Below are positions 11,629 to 22,383 of a DNA stretch of 64,000 bases, piece after piece. Source of the DNA: Homarus americanus. Taxonomy: Eukaryota > Arthropoda > Malacostraca > Decapoda > Nephropidae. The notes under the pieces were generated by a model that searched no databases, was not told where the DNA came from, and saw only the letters and a list, made by a program, of their open reading frames with translations. The first letter of the stretch is position 1. Each line of letters starts with the position of its first letter. A program made the translations under genes and the position numbers. The DNA lies in NCBI RefSeq assembly GCF_018991925.1, contig NW_024722158.1, forward strand, positions 8,932,420-8,996,419. Reading direction: 5' to 3'.

Positions 11629-11992
11629 TATCTCTCGCTACTGCCCAGAAAAAATACTTCTGTGTACAATAACTTAGAAGAAAACAATAATGATCAATAA
11701 TTTCACAATTGAAGCTGTTGAAATTTAATGTCATTAATAACGACTGTTGTTCATTACTCTGCACATAACTGTAGTGCGGGATAATATTGCCAGTCATCTC
11801 TGTTTGTCTGTCGGTTTCCACAAAATGGCTTAAGAAGGAGTTTTCAGATTTGGATCCAACTTGTTAGGTTTAATAAACAATGCCCACATGATAATTTTTT
11901 AGTGTAAATCGAGCCATTATTGACAAAGTATTATCATGGGAACGGTTCGCGGGCAGGTTTTATACTCGCACAGATGGTGTTTGTTGACCACC
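11627..11992. other. Low-copy AT-rich DNA
   Basis: No gene, repeat or RNA recognised. Confidence 0.5.
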
Positions 11993-12095
11993 GGTGCTGA
12001 CACAAGAGAGAGCCTCGTGTACGGACAGGTGCTGACACTAGAGAGAGCCTCGTGTACGGACCGGTGCTGACACTAGAGAGAGCCTCGTGTACGGA
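11993..12095. repeat. 35-bp tandem repeat, three copies
   Basis: Units begin at 11993, 12028 and 12063 with GGTGCTGACACTAGAGAGAG and CCTCGTGTACGGA. The second and third differ at only a few bases, so the triplication is recent. Confidence 0.95.
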
Positions 12096-12950
12096 GCCTC
12101 CACACAGTAGTGAAGGTGACGAACAACACACCTCGACCACTGGAAGTAAAGCTCAACTTCAGTTCTTTAAATTATTTCAAAAAAAATTATTCTCTCTGTC
12201 GTGAAATGTTGATCACGGTTGTCATCGTTAATGTAGCAGTTCTTCATAGTCTGTACATTATATACAGTGTACTAATGTTCCATCACGCCTTAGTTCTGAT
12301 GTGATTCAGTGCTAATTCTTGATTACATATATTGTATTAGTAATGCTATAATCGAGTAATGACTTTCTGGTAAATACCTTTTCATTACATCATGACCTCC
12401 AATGAAGAGCCAATTTCCTGTTGACACGCCTGGAAAAATAAAACTTAAATTCTCTGTATGTAAATGAATGCGTTCCACCTACCCAGGGCCTGCTGTACCT
12501 GCTATACACCGTGTCCAGTATAGCCTACTTAGACTATGCTCCTTGCTGTACAAATGTATTAATGTAAATATTTTCTCGTAGATTTTATCCAGACTCCTGC
12601 AGCAACTCGCTTCATGTTCATCCATATGATTCAGGAAATAGTTCAGTGGCTCCTCTCATCCATTAACCATGTTTCAACCTCCTCAGTGAGACTCAACCCA
12701 TCACACGAGTAAATTAGGGGCAGGCGTGGGGGAGCGCTACTGAATGCCTTTATAAAGAACTCTTCCTATTCGACATACCAGCTCCTCTTTGGTGCATTTG
12801 GATGATCAGTCACACTTTCGTCTCACACTCATAAGATGAACAACTCGGGTCTTCCTGAGGGACGCTAAGTATACTTTGCCTTATTAAAGTTGTGTGTATT
12901 TTTGGTTTTCGTGTTCTATTGCTTCAAGATCACTTTGTTGGTGATTATTA
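12096..12950. other. Low-copy DNA, no gene seen
   Basis: A 64-codon open frame at 12110-12304 has a hydrophobic C-terminal half but no recognisable family and no homologue that I know. I do not call it. The rest holds nothing recognisable. Confidence 0.5.
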
Positions 12951-13384
12951 GGTCAGGTTAGAATAGGGTAGATTAGGTTAGTTTAGAATAGGGTAGGTTA
13001 AGTTAGAATAGGGTAGCTTAGGTTAGTTTAGAATAGGTTAGATTAGGTTAGTTTAGAAAAGGGTAGGTTAGGCTAGAATAGGGTAGGTTAGGTTAATTTA
13101 GAATAGGGTAAGGTAGGTTAGGTTAGAATAGGGTAGGGTAAGGTTGAGTAGGGTAGGTTATGTTGGAAAAGGGTGGGTTAGGTTAGATTAGAAAAGGGTA
13201 GGTTAGGTAAGGTTAGGTTAGAATAGGGTAGGGTAAGGTTGAGTAGGGTAGGTTATGTTGGAAAAGGGTGGGTTAGGTTAGGTTAGAAAAGGGTAGGTTA
13301 GGTTAGGTTAGAAAAGGATAGGGTAGGTTAGGTTAGGTTAGGTTAGGTTAGGTTAGGTTAGGTTAGGTTAGGTTAGGTTAGGTT
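12951..13384. repeat. Interstitial TTAGG array, degenerate with a perfect core
   Basis: Mostly GGTTAGAATAGGGTAG-type variants of the TTAGG repeat, ending in about 12 perfect GGTTA units (13326-13384). A 90-bp piece containing GGGTAAGGTTGAGTAGGGTA recurs (about 13135 and 13227), showing local segmental duplication inside the array. The G-rich strand points right. Confidence 0.93.
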
Positions 13385-13393
13385 GGAATAGCC

Positions 13394-13705
13394 ATGTCCT
13401 TCCCCAACATTGTCCATCATCAACACATCTCCCATTATCACCACCTTTTCCATCACCACAATTCCTATCACCAATACTGTCACCTCCCATCACCATCCCC
13501 AATCACCACCATCTTCCCCACCCCAATCACCACTACCATCTCCACCCCTAATCACCACCACCACCTTCCCCACCCCCAATCACCACCACCATCTCCAACC
13601 CCAATCACCACCACCATCCCCATTCCTTCACCATCACCATCACCAACATTTTCCCCATCTCCACAACCTATCTCCACCCCTTCCATCACCCTCTGCCTCT
13701 CCATC
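13394..13705. repeat. CACC/CCATC-rich simple repeat
   Basis: Plus-strand units such as CCCCAATCACCACCACCATC. Open frames rich in H, P, S and T follow from composition and are not genes. Confidence 0.85.
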
Positions 13706-13997
13706 AAATAATTGGGTTTTAGGATATTGTATTTTTCACATCTAAAATAACGAAGTCAGGATTTATATAATAAACTTTACAAATTATGAGAAAGTTTTAC
13801 TAGAATTTGCTGCACTAAATTAATTCAGAATATCACTGTAAGTTAAGTTTCTGAAGACGGTAAGAATTCAGTAAGCATCCGGGATAAGGTTTTCAGTCGT
13901 GGTTGAAACATGATAATTCTCGTTTCATTTCTTGGTAAGTTTCATCTTGGAGAAGGAAGGTCTATTAATGACGTTGGTTATCTTAAGTCATTATGTA
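13706..13997. other. Low-copy AT-rich DNA
   Basis: Nothing recognised. A short open frame starting at 13910 runs straight into the MITE at 13998 and is spurious. Confidence 0.5.
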
Positions 13998-14150
13998 CAT
14001 TAGCTAAAACAACTATCTGTGTATACTTTGTGAGGGAACAATATGAGACCATGGATGATGAATATTGGTATATAAGGGCTGTCACTAGTCACACGTAAGA
14101 TTTTGGAGCATATCGACCCCAACCTGCACAGATAGTTGTTTTAGCTACTG
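13998..14150. mobile_element. Tc1/mariner-like MITE (first of an adjoining pair)
   Basis: Ends are terminal inverted repeats: left CATTAGCTAAAACAACTATC (13998 on) and, at the right in reverse complement, CAGTAGCTAAAACAACTATC. Each arm is about 24 bp with two mismatches. It is flanked by TA on both sides (13996-13997 and 14151-14152), the target duplication of Tc1/mariner elements. At 153 bp it has no room for a transposase, hence a MITE. Confidence 0.8.
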
Positions 14151-14152
14151 TA

Positions 14153-14311
14153 CAGTCACTCAAAAAACTATCTGTACTTGGGGTGATCGATGAATTTCAG
14201 AATGAACACTGCGACTCCTGTTGTCTCGGTAGGGTTGTCAAAATTCTTCCTCTGTTGTGTCATATTTTTTCAACACAATTTTGGATAGATGTTTTTTTTT
14301 TTGAGTAACTG
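14153..14311. mobile_element. Tc1/mariner-like MITE (second of an adjoining pair)
   Basis: Left end CAGTCACTCAAAAAACTATC and right end, in reverse complement, CAGTTACTCAAAAAAAAA. TA flanks lie at 14151-14152 and 14312-14313. The left end resembles the inverted right end of the first MITE for about 40 bp (CTATCTGT, then TTGGGGT-GATCGAT versus TTGGGGTCGATA), so both belong to one family. The first TA is shared by the two elements. Confidence 0.75.
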
Positions 14312-14428
14312 TACATACATGATGCTTCTTCCTCTCTTCAGTGTTGTCAAAATTGTGGAGTTGTGTCGGAATTTACGCCCCAGATTTAACAATTCTACAG
14401 ATGTTATAAGTTAAATATTGTCTCTTTG
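14312..14428. other. Low-copy DNA
   Basis: GTTGTCAAAATTGTGGAG at 14343 partly repeats GTTGTCAAAATTCTTCC inside the second MITE (about 14236), suggesting a further MITE fragment. Confidence 0.35.
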
Positions 14429-14662
14429 TTATGACTCGCTGGTCTTTATCAATCGTTCATATATGTTATTCCACAAATCAGAGATAAGTAGAATTTCCAG
14501 GCGAGATAATTTATTCCAAAGAGCTGCTGCATCATGACGAATAACCCTCGTCTGCAGTTTACCTTCTGAGAGAGGAGACTTTACAGCTTGCTTGATATTG
14601 TCCACTTGTGCCGAGCGTCTGGTGACATAATGAAGATCCAAGAAACTCATAAAACAGACCAT
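14429..14662 (-). pseudogene. Possible LINE C-terminal fragment
   Basis: The minus-strand frame contains HDAAALWNKLSRLEILLISD, preceded by basic and polar residues and followed by a short tail ending ERLIKTSES. A-x-LWN-L is characteristic of the extreme C-terminus of many non-LTR retrotransposon proteins, where a basic stretch precedes LWN-LP. The usual proline after WN-L is replaced by serine. This is a weak call based on one motif. Confidence 0.3.
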
Positions 14663-14772
14663 CGATGAACAGGTGTAGCGCAGTTATAAATGTGTCTTAA
14701 ATTATCACAATAAAGAGACTTTACCATAACATTGTACAGCACTTAACATTACTAAAAAACCCAAGAATGTGC

Positions 14773-14878
14773 GGATTACCTGAAGATTAATCACCCTTAC
14801 GCTACCTAGGTGTTAGGTTAGGTTAGCGTTAGGGATGTTAAGGAAAATAAACTGGGGTGTCTAATCTTCAGGTGACCC
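14773..14878. mobile_element. Inverted-repeat element with TTAGG interior (copy A)
   Basis: The left end GGATTACCTGAAGATTAATC (14773 on) and the right end, in reverse complement GGGTCACCTGAAGATTAGAC, form arms of about 22 bp. The 60-bp interior contains CTAGGTGTTAGGTTAGGTTA followed by GCGTTAGGG. Related ends occur at 4411, 27741 and 45522. It is about 106 bp with no coding capacity. No clear target duplication is visible. Confidence 0.7.
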
Positions 14879-15416
14879 ATATATGCTACATCTGGTCTGT
14901 ACAGAGTAACAGATGTCCGCCTCTGAACATCACGTACACTCAAGTCACACTTCAAGGTTAGATACTGCGAGATAACGAAGAACAAGATTGATCACCACAA
15001 GTAAGGTGTTGAATCCTCGCTCAGTTACCGCGTGTTTACTTAGCTTCTATTAATCCAGTAGTGTTCTTCGACATCAGTTTCTCTCCTTTGACATTATATA
15101 AAGTCTTAAAGTATTTAGTCCAGTGTGAAGCTCCATCGCTCCCCATGTCTCCCACAGTTTTTTTTCAAGTTACTCGATAATGGATCAAACTCAGTTAACA
15201 TACCCAGGATAATCTCCGATCCCTTGTGAGTTTTAAGAATTCAATTTTACTCTGAAACTTTAATCAACTTGTTCGGTTCAGAAAATCTTACCAGTAGTTT
15301 TGTCGTTGTTTTTGTTAACACTGATCGTCCGTTTCTATATAGACATGTTAGTATAGAGTTATGAATCAAGCTGTTGTCATCTTCTGTAATCCGTGTTGAT
15401 GTCTGCTCATAATGCC
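14879..15416. other. Low-copy DNA, no gene seen
   Basis: AT-rich sequence without recognised genes, RNAs or repeats. Confidence 0.5.
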
Positions 15417-15503
15417 CCTAACCTAACCTAACCTAACCTAACCTAACCTAACATAACCTAACCTAACCTAACCTAACCTAACCTAACCTAACCTAACCTA
15501 ACC
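15417..15503. repeat. Interstitial (CCTAA)n telomere-motif array
   Basis: About 17 CCTAA units with a single variant (ACATAACC near 15451). Its G-rich strand points left, opposite to the tract at 13326-13384. The purity implies recent insertion or recent repair. Confidence 0.97.
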
Positions 15504-15514
15504 ATTTCTACTTC

Positions 15515-15905
15515 CCATCACAAAAACCACACGTCACCATTATAACCTCTTCCTTCACCACCGCCCCTTCACATCACCCATCACCACCATTCCTTATAAC
15601 TACCGTCCTCATTCCGACTCCATTACCCCCATGCATACACCGCCCCATTACCATTGCTCCCAATATCTAATTCCCATGCCGACCCCATCACCTACCCCTT
15701 ACCTCCATCCCACTCACCACCCCTATCACCTCAGCTGCTTCTCACTCCCCCATCACCACCACCCCCATCAACACCCATCCCTACACCGCATCCATCAACA
15801 CCACCACATCTTTCTCATACCTCACCTCTCATCACCACCACTCCATCACACTCATCCATACGCCGCCCCCATCACCACCACCCCCCACCCATCCCGCCCA
15901 CCCGG
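15515..15905. repeat. CCATCACC/CCCC-rich low-complexity DNA
   Basis: Plus strand strongly C-rich with irregular CCATCACCACCACCCCC units. Open frames are composition artefacts. Confidence 0.8.
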
Positions 15906-16039
15906 GGAGAACCGCCAACAGATTAATCGTCAAACTAATTTAACTGCGACACACTGACAATGGTGACGTCACACCTGGCCGTTGCTCTCATTGGCCAATT
16001 TCCACAGTGATATATTTATGGTGATTTTGTTTAATGCTG

Positions 16040-16390
16040 ATCTGGTAGTGATGGTGATGATGGTGACGCGTCTTTCTAGTGATGGTGAGGATGGTGACGC
16101 GTCTGTAGTGATGGTGATGCGTCTGTCTAGTGATGGTGATAATGGTGACGCGTCTGTCTAGTGATGGTGAAGCGTTTGTCTAGTGATGGTGATAATGGTA
16201 ACGCATCTGTCTAGTGATGGTGAAGCGTCTGTCTAGTGATGGTGATGATGGTGACGCGTCTGTCTAGTGATGGTGATGGATGGAAACGCGTCTGTCTAGT
16301 GGTGGTGATAATGGTGTTTGTGATGATGATGATGGTGTTGTGATGTTGATGGTGGCGACGCTTCTGTATAGTGATGTTAAATAAATAGCT
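16040..16390. repeat. About 31-bp minisatellite, GTCTAGTGATGGTGAT type
   Basis: Roughly ten copies of TGATGGTGACGCGTCTGTCTAG of variable length (24-33 bp) with internal GATGGT slippage. Confidence 0.9.
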
Positions 16391-16444
16391 TGTTGATGGT
16401 GACTTATCTATGGTAATGGTGGCGATATTGACGCTCCTGTGTGG

Positions 16445-16625
16445 TGATGTCAATGATGGTGATGGTGACGATAGTAAGGATGGTGATAGTGATAATGATG
16501 ATGGTGATGATGGTGAAGAACGCGATAGTGATGATGGTGATGGTGACGATGGTTATAAAGATGATGATAGTGATAATGATGATGGTGATGATGGTGAAGA
16601 ACGCAATAGTGATGATGGTGATGGC
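16445..16625. repeat. GATGGT/GATAGT hexamer-like repeat
   Basis: A 78-bp block (GATGATGGTGATGATGGTGAAGAACGC) occurs twice (about 16495 and 16573), inside generally GATGGT-rich DNA. Confidence 0.88.
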
Positions 16626-16734
16626 CCACACCTGGACGTGGCTTCCTCTCCATTTGTTCTTCAGCGTGACAGGAAGAGGCGGGCCCTTTCAAACCCGGGG
16701 ATTAGGTGAAGATGGGCTTTGGCCTATTTCCCGT

Positions 16735-17480
16735 CTCCATACTCTTCCCGTCATCCCATCTTCCTATCTCTTCCCGTCTCCTCACTCTTCCTGTCTCTTC
16801 CCGTCCTCCTCCTCTTCCTGTCTCTTCCGTCTCCTCACTCTTCCTGTCTCTTCCGTCTCCTCCTCTTTCTGTCTCTTCCCGTCTCTCCTCTTCCTGTCTT
16901 CCATCTCCTCACTCTTCCGGTCTCTTCCTCTCTCCCTCTCCCCGTCTGTCTCCTCTTCCTGTCTCTTCCCGTCTCTCCCTCCCGTCTTCCTCCCCTCCTC
17001 TTCCTGTCTCTTCCCGTCTCCTCCTCTTCCTGTCTCTTCCCGTCTCCTCCTCTTCCTGTCTCTTCCCGTCTCCTCCTCTTTCTCACTCTTTCCCTGTCTC
17101 TTCCTGTCTCCTTCACTCTTCCTGTCTCTTCTTTCTGTCCTTCCCAACTCTCTCCACTCCCCGTCTTCCCGTCTCCTCCTCTTCCTGTCTCTTCCATCTC
17201 TCCACTCCCCATCTTCCCGTCTCCCCTCCTCTTCCTGTCTCTTCCCGTCTCTCCTCTCCCCGTCTTCCCATCTCCTCCCACTCTTCCTGTCTCTCCCGTC
17301 TCCTCACTCTTCCTGTCTCTTCCCGTCTCCCTCCACCTTCTTCTCTCCTCACCTCTCTCTTCCTCTCTCCGTCTCTCACTCCCTCTTCCTGTCTCTTCCC
17401 GTCCTCTTTCTTTCTGTCTCTTCCCGTCTCCTCCTTCCTGTCTCTTCCCGTCTCACTTCCCGTCTTCCCAACCCTACAAC
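16735..17480. repeat. Polypyrimidine minisatellite, CTCTTCC-TGTCTCTTCC type
   Basis: About 745 bp almost free of A on the plus strand, built from TCCTGTCTCTTCCCGTCTCC plus CTCT variants, with a soft period of about 26 bp. Long S/L/P-rich plus-strand frames and R/E/G-rich minus-strand frames come from this composition. Confidence 0.9.
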
Positions 17481-17499
17481 CCCGGTAACACGTGTTCCC

Positions 17500-18241
17500 T
17501 ATCTCCCATAGTCTCTGATTCTCAGGCTGTTATCTCAATCTCCACGGCAGCTATTATCCCTGTCTCCACAGTTCTCCAATACAGCAGCTGTTAATCCACC
17601 TCAACAAGGCATTATTCCATAATCTCCATAGTTCTCAATATGGTAGCTGTATCTCCCATAATCTCCTGACCCAGTTCCTCAATACAGCTGTTATCTCCCA
17701 CCAATCTCACAGTTCCTCAATACAGCCAGCTGTTATCTCTCATAATCTCCACAGTTCTCAATACGGCAGCTGTTATCTCTCATAATCTCCACAGTTCTCA
17801 ATACGGCAGCTGTTATCTCCCATAATCTCCACAGTTCTCAATACGGCAGCTGTTATCTCCCATAATCTCCACAGTTCTCAATACGGCAGCTGTTATCTCC
17901 CATAATCTCCACAGTTCTCAATACTGCAGCTGTTATCTCTCATAATCTCCACAGTTCTCAATACGGCAGCTGTTATCTCTCATAATCTCCACAGTTCTCA
18001 ATACGGCAGCTGTTATCTCTCATAATCTCCACAGTTCTCAATACGGCAGCTGTTATCTCCCATAATCTCCACAGTTCTCAATACAGCAGCTGTTATCTCC
18101 CATAATCTCCACAGTTCTCAATACGGCAGCTGTTATCTCCCATAATCTCCACAGTTCTCAATACGGCAGCTGTTATCTCCCATAATCTCCACAGTTCTCA
18201 ATGCAGCAGCTGTTATCTCCCATGATCTCCCATAATCTCCA
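17500..18241. repeat. 40-bp tandem repeat
   Basis: About 18 copies of a 40-bp unit with CATAATCTCCACAGTTCTCA and ATACGGCAGCTGTTATCTCC. The unit contains CAGCTG, an E-box palindrome. The left end (17500-17750) is degraded. From 17750 the copies are near-identical and keep the exact 40-bp period. Confidence 0.97.
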
Positions 18242-18499
18242 CGGTTCCTGGTATAGGAGGACACTCGAGGTCTTACAGTCTCCCGTGTCGTCTCCAGGCT
18301 CAAGTTTCCCCTCCGGCAAAAATCGCGTCATTTTCTCTGCCAAGTTGCATTAATTACTCCTCTAAAACCACCAGTTGCAGGATATTGATTAAACTAATTT
18401 CACAGAGTCGTTACTTAGGATAATTAGTTCCCATAAAAACCCGGAAACTGGTGCTGATTTATTTTTCCGGTTTATTATTTATATTCTAAAATGGGAAAA
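18242..18499. other. Low-copy DNA
   Basis: No feature recognised. Confidence 0.4.
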
Positions 18500-18665
18500 T
18501 TGAGCCAACCAATCATGCGGTCTGTTTACCTCATCGTGGCCAATCACGTGATATTAATTTACATTCTGGGAGCCAATCACGTGGTCTTTTCTCCATCGTG
18601 GGAACCAATCACGTCGTCACTCTCCTTTAAGCGGAGCAATCACAAGTATTTTTACACGATGGGAT
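18500..18665. repeat. Degenerate repeat of CCAATCACGTG boxes
   Basis: CCAATCA occurs at 18509, 18540, 18573 and 18607, with a remnant at about 18645, spaced 31-38 bp. Three copies continue as CACGT(G/C). Flanks share CATCGTGG. CCAAT and CACGTG are also known promoter elements, but the regular spacing and shared flanks favour an old tandem repeat. Confidence 0.65.
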
Positions 18666-18929
18666 GAAGCAGGGAGTTCATGTTTTTTGTTTCTCTCGAT
18701 ATTGCGTAAAGATTTTTTTTTTCCGTACGAGGGATTCTTCTGTGTGGTGATTAATCCTGTGAGTAGAAAAAAAGACCAAGAGTTTATACCTTATAGCTGT
18801 TTATCCCTCAGGAGTCAAGTCTTCCAGCTTAGTGTCACTGAGGCAATTAGTCTGCCACTCATTCTAGCGAGTTTAAAAGAATGTAACTTTTTTTTGTTTT
18901 GCTCTACGAGTCTTGTGGAAATGGGTGGC
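18666..18929. other. Low-copy DNA
   Basis: An 82-codon open frame (18687-18935) has no recognised family, runs into a simple repeat and is rejected as a gene. Confidence 0.4.
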
Positions 18930-19080
18930 GTTTGAGGAAGTGGGTGGTGGGGGTTGTGTGGGCGGTGTGGGTGGCGTGTAAGGTGAGGTGATGGCTGGTG
19001 TGGATAGTGCTGGTTTGGGTGGTGGGTAGTGGTGTGGGTGGTGGTAGGTGGTGGGTGGTGTGGGTGGTGGGAAATACGAG
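18930..19080. repeat. GGTGGTGTGGGTGG simple repeat
   Basis: Irregular G/T-rich units on the plus strand. Confidence 0.85.
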
Positions 19081-19149
19081 TTTTGTGGGCGGAAGGTGAT
19101 GTTACTAAAGTTTGCAGTGGGTGGTGTGGGTTTTATGGGTTAGCTTATA

Positions 19150-19717
19150 GGATTTGAATTGAATTGAATTGAAACAGTTTATTTACCCAGAAAAACACAG
19201 ATACAGAGTGGATAATAATAACATTATTAACATGGCTGAGCCAGTTGAGAACCTGAGCTCTCTTTTAGGCTCCTGATATATACTATATATTTATCTCAAG
19301 GAAGTATGATGTAACATTTAGTAACATCTGGAATAGTACAATAGCATGGTGGTAATAAGAACATCTCATAATGTTACCACGGTTATCACTTCAATATTTA
19401 TTTATTTTATTTATTTATTATATTTTTTTAGTTTATTTATTTTTTATATATACATAAATTACAGTGGAATTGAAAAACATAAGTATAATGGGGGAGCAGT
19501 AAAACCTGGGTTGTACAGTAATAAGGTTGAACAAGAGGACAGAGCTGTCAGGATGATGTTTAGTTGACAATTATGTTTATTGCAATGGTAATTACTTATC
19601 TATTTACATGATAATTTCCTATAAAACGGTTTTGATGGTACAATAAAAGCAGGTACTGTAAATATAGTAAGTGTTACAAGAAATATTAATACTTAGACAA
19701 TAGGTTTGGGCATTATG
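19150..19717. other. AT-rich DNA, possible retroelement tail
   Basis: A (GAATT)n-like run at 19155-19172 adjoins unique sequence. Such short tandem tails mark 3' ends of some LINEs and SINEs, which would place an antisense element to the right, but no coding sequence supports it. An ATTT-rich stretch lies at 19395-19445. Confidence 0.3.
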
Positions 19718-20775
19718 TCCTCAGATTATGTCCAGGTCCTCAGGTTATGTCCAAGTCCTCAGATTATGTCCAGTTCCTCAGGTTATGTCCAAGTCCCTAG
19801 GTTATAGCCAAGTCCCCAGGTTATGTCCAAGTCTCCAGGTTATGTCCAAGTCCCCAGGTTATGTCCAAGTCCCCAATGTTATGTACAAGTACCCAGGTTA
19901 CGTCCAAGTCCCCAATGTTATGTCCAGGTCCCCAGGTTATGTCCAGTCCCCAATGTTATGTCCAAGTCCCCAGGTTATGTCCAAGTCCCCAATGTTATGT
20001 CCAAGTCCCCAGGTTATGTTCAAGTCCCCAGGTTATGTCCAAGTCCCCAGGTTATGTTCAAGTCCCCAGGTCATGTCCAAGTCCCCAATGCTATGTCCAA
20101 GTCCTCAGGTTATGCCCAGATCCTCAGTTTATGTCCAGGTTTTCAGGTTATGTCCAGGTCTCCAGGTTATGTCCAAGTCCTCAGGTTATGCCCAGATCCT
20201 CAGTTTATGTCCAGGTCTTCAGGTTATGTCCAATTCCTCAGGTTGTGTCCAGGTCCTCAGGTTGTGTCCAGATCCTCAGGTTGTGTCCAGGTCCTCAGGT
20301 TGTGCCCAGATCTCCAAGTTATGTCCAAGATTGTGTCCAGGTTCTCAGGTTGTGTCCAGATCCTCCAAGCTATGTCCAAACATCCAGACGGTGTCCAGGT
20401 CCCTCAGATTGGTGTCCAGGTTCTCAGATTGTGTCCAGGATCCCCAGGTTGTGTCCAGTTCTCCTGCTAGTGTCCAACATCCAATGACTGTGTCCAGCAG
20501 GTCCCCAGGCTTGTGTCCAGATCCTCAGGCCATCCAGGTCTCCAGGTTTTGGGCCACAGGTCCCTCAGGTTGTGTCCAGGTCCTCAGGTTGTGTTCAGGT
20601 CCTCAGGTTGTGTTCAGGTCCTCAGGTTGTGTCCAGGTTCTCAGGTTTTCGCCAGGTCCTCAGGTTGTGTCCAGGTTCTCAGGTTTTGGCCAGGTCCTCA
20701 GGTTGTGTTCAGGTCCTCAGATTGTGTTCAGGTCCTCAGGTTGTGTCCAGGTCCTCAGGTTTTGGCCAGGTTCCT
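19718..20775. repeat. 18-bp minisatellite
   Basis: About 58 copies of the 18-bp unit CAGGTTATGTCCAAGTCC. The left half has mainly TATGTCCAAGTCC; the right half has TGTGTCCAGGTCC, so two unit types occupy separate blocks. With a period divisible by 3 and no stops, long frames (up to about 400 codons) cross it; they encode six-residue repeats and are not genes. Confidence 0.96.
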
Positions 20776-22235
20776 CAGAAGACCCTCACTCCTCGACCTG
20801 CTGCACCATTTATCAGACTTATAATTACTTGCGGTGTAATCATCTGACACAGCCCCCCCTCCTCTCCCCCTTCCTCTACCCTTCAACCCCTCCCTCCTTT
20901 TCCCATTTCCGGAGGGGAAGGGGAATTGTTAATGGGAAGAGAAATGGTTGAAGAAGGTGGATGGGAGGAAGGAGTAGGTAAAAGGCTTGATAGCAGGAAG
21001 GGAAAAGGGGGTAAGTTTAGTTCAGGTTAGATAATGTTATGTGGCTTTACTCCAGGAATGTAATATCGTCTGTGGTGAACATATTTCTATTCAGGGTAGT
21101 GGGTGTGTTTTTTTTTTCGTGTTGAGGTGCACTGTATGTGTTGTTGTCGTGTAGGTGGTGGTGTTACGTCAGTGTATCTGTATATTGTTATTGGTGAGCG
21201 CTAAGACTTACCTAATTAATTAATGACCTCAAACCCAGTGTCGCTTTATCAGTAAGAGATGAAGAGTGGATTAAAAATTATGGTTGAGCTCCAGAGATTC
21301 GCATGGCCAACTTCCAAGACATTAAAGAAATATATAGACCAATTAGTAACTTGAGATTGCAAAGGCCAAATTGAATGTGCATTATGACTGGAGCTAATAA
21401 CTAAGTGTTCCCCTTCCTCCCCCGCCGACCCTCAGTCCACAGCGACCTTGAAACAAACTTAAATGATATCTCATTTATATTTCTTAACATACTTAATGAT
21501 TAGAGAGTGACCCCTGAGAGCAGCAGCCCTAGCACATACCTCGTACACTTCGGCATGAGAGAACTGAACGCCTTTATATTGATTTGCTTTAAATAGTTTA
21601 TTGATACATTATAAGTGAGATTATGTTTCTTATCCCCTGGAATTTTCCTCCCTCATACATGAAAATATATTATTATAAATTCATATAATTCATTAGAACT
21701 CTTTTGGTCAGTATGAAATAATAAATGCGTAAGTTATCAGACTGGATCGTATTAGAGGTGGTGGTGGTGATAGAGATGAAAAATTTCATCGCTTAGAGAA
21801 AAATCTGAGGATGAATTTGGAGGTGTATTTCACAACAGTTGGATGGTTCATCTCAAGCACGGGTTTGAGACGCTTAGGTGTATTAAGAAATGTAAGGTAT
21901 TACTTGCTGAGTTAAAACAGGCAAACCGTTACCATAGCAGGGTAAATGTTGAATGTATAATGTTACTTTAAATTATTGTAGTCACCGCTGAAACTGTCTC
22001 ATTTTCATCATTTTCTTTAACACTCCAAAAAAATCAATGTAACATCAATTTGTGAAGTTACCATGCCATTACTTGGTCAATTATGGTACGATTTGCACCA
22101 AACGTTTATCATTTGGACCTTGTCAGATGATAATGAAATCTATCAAGTTTTTGTGCAAATTCTCACACCCTCTCTCGAGTTATTTTGTGGACACCCAACC
22201 AGAGGACGGAAAGCAACACTCTGCAGCTCCTTAAA
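20776..22235. other. Low-copy DNA, no gene seen
   Basis: A C-rich then purine-rich patch at 20840-21010 is followed by AT-rich DNA to 22235. I found no protein family, intron-exon structure or RNA gene in it. Confidence 0.5.
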
Positions 22236-22244
22236 ACACACACA

Positions 22245-22299
<55 letters not shown>
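22236..22299. repeat. (AC)n microsatellite
   Basis: About 32 AC dinucleotides with one AG. Confidence 0.97.
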
Positions 22300-22301
<2 letters not shown>

Positions 22302-22383
22302 TACTATTAACCTTGTTGTGTGCTTAAAGACCTTTGAAGACCTTTGTTGTTGAAGTTCAGCAAGAGTATTATAGCAACAACTG

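Noticed and set aside
16441..17511. Ser/Leu/Pro-rich secreted protein
   Set aside because: Composition of a polypyrimidine minisatellite joined to a GATGGT repeat.
18687..18935. 82-codon frame with hydrophobic stretches
   Set aside because: Low-complexity T-rich DNA explains the Phe/Leu content, and the frame runs into a GTGG repeat.
22052..22353. Small overlapping plus-strand frames upstream of an (AC)n tract
   Set aside because: No recognisable family; one frame passes straight through the microsatellite.
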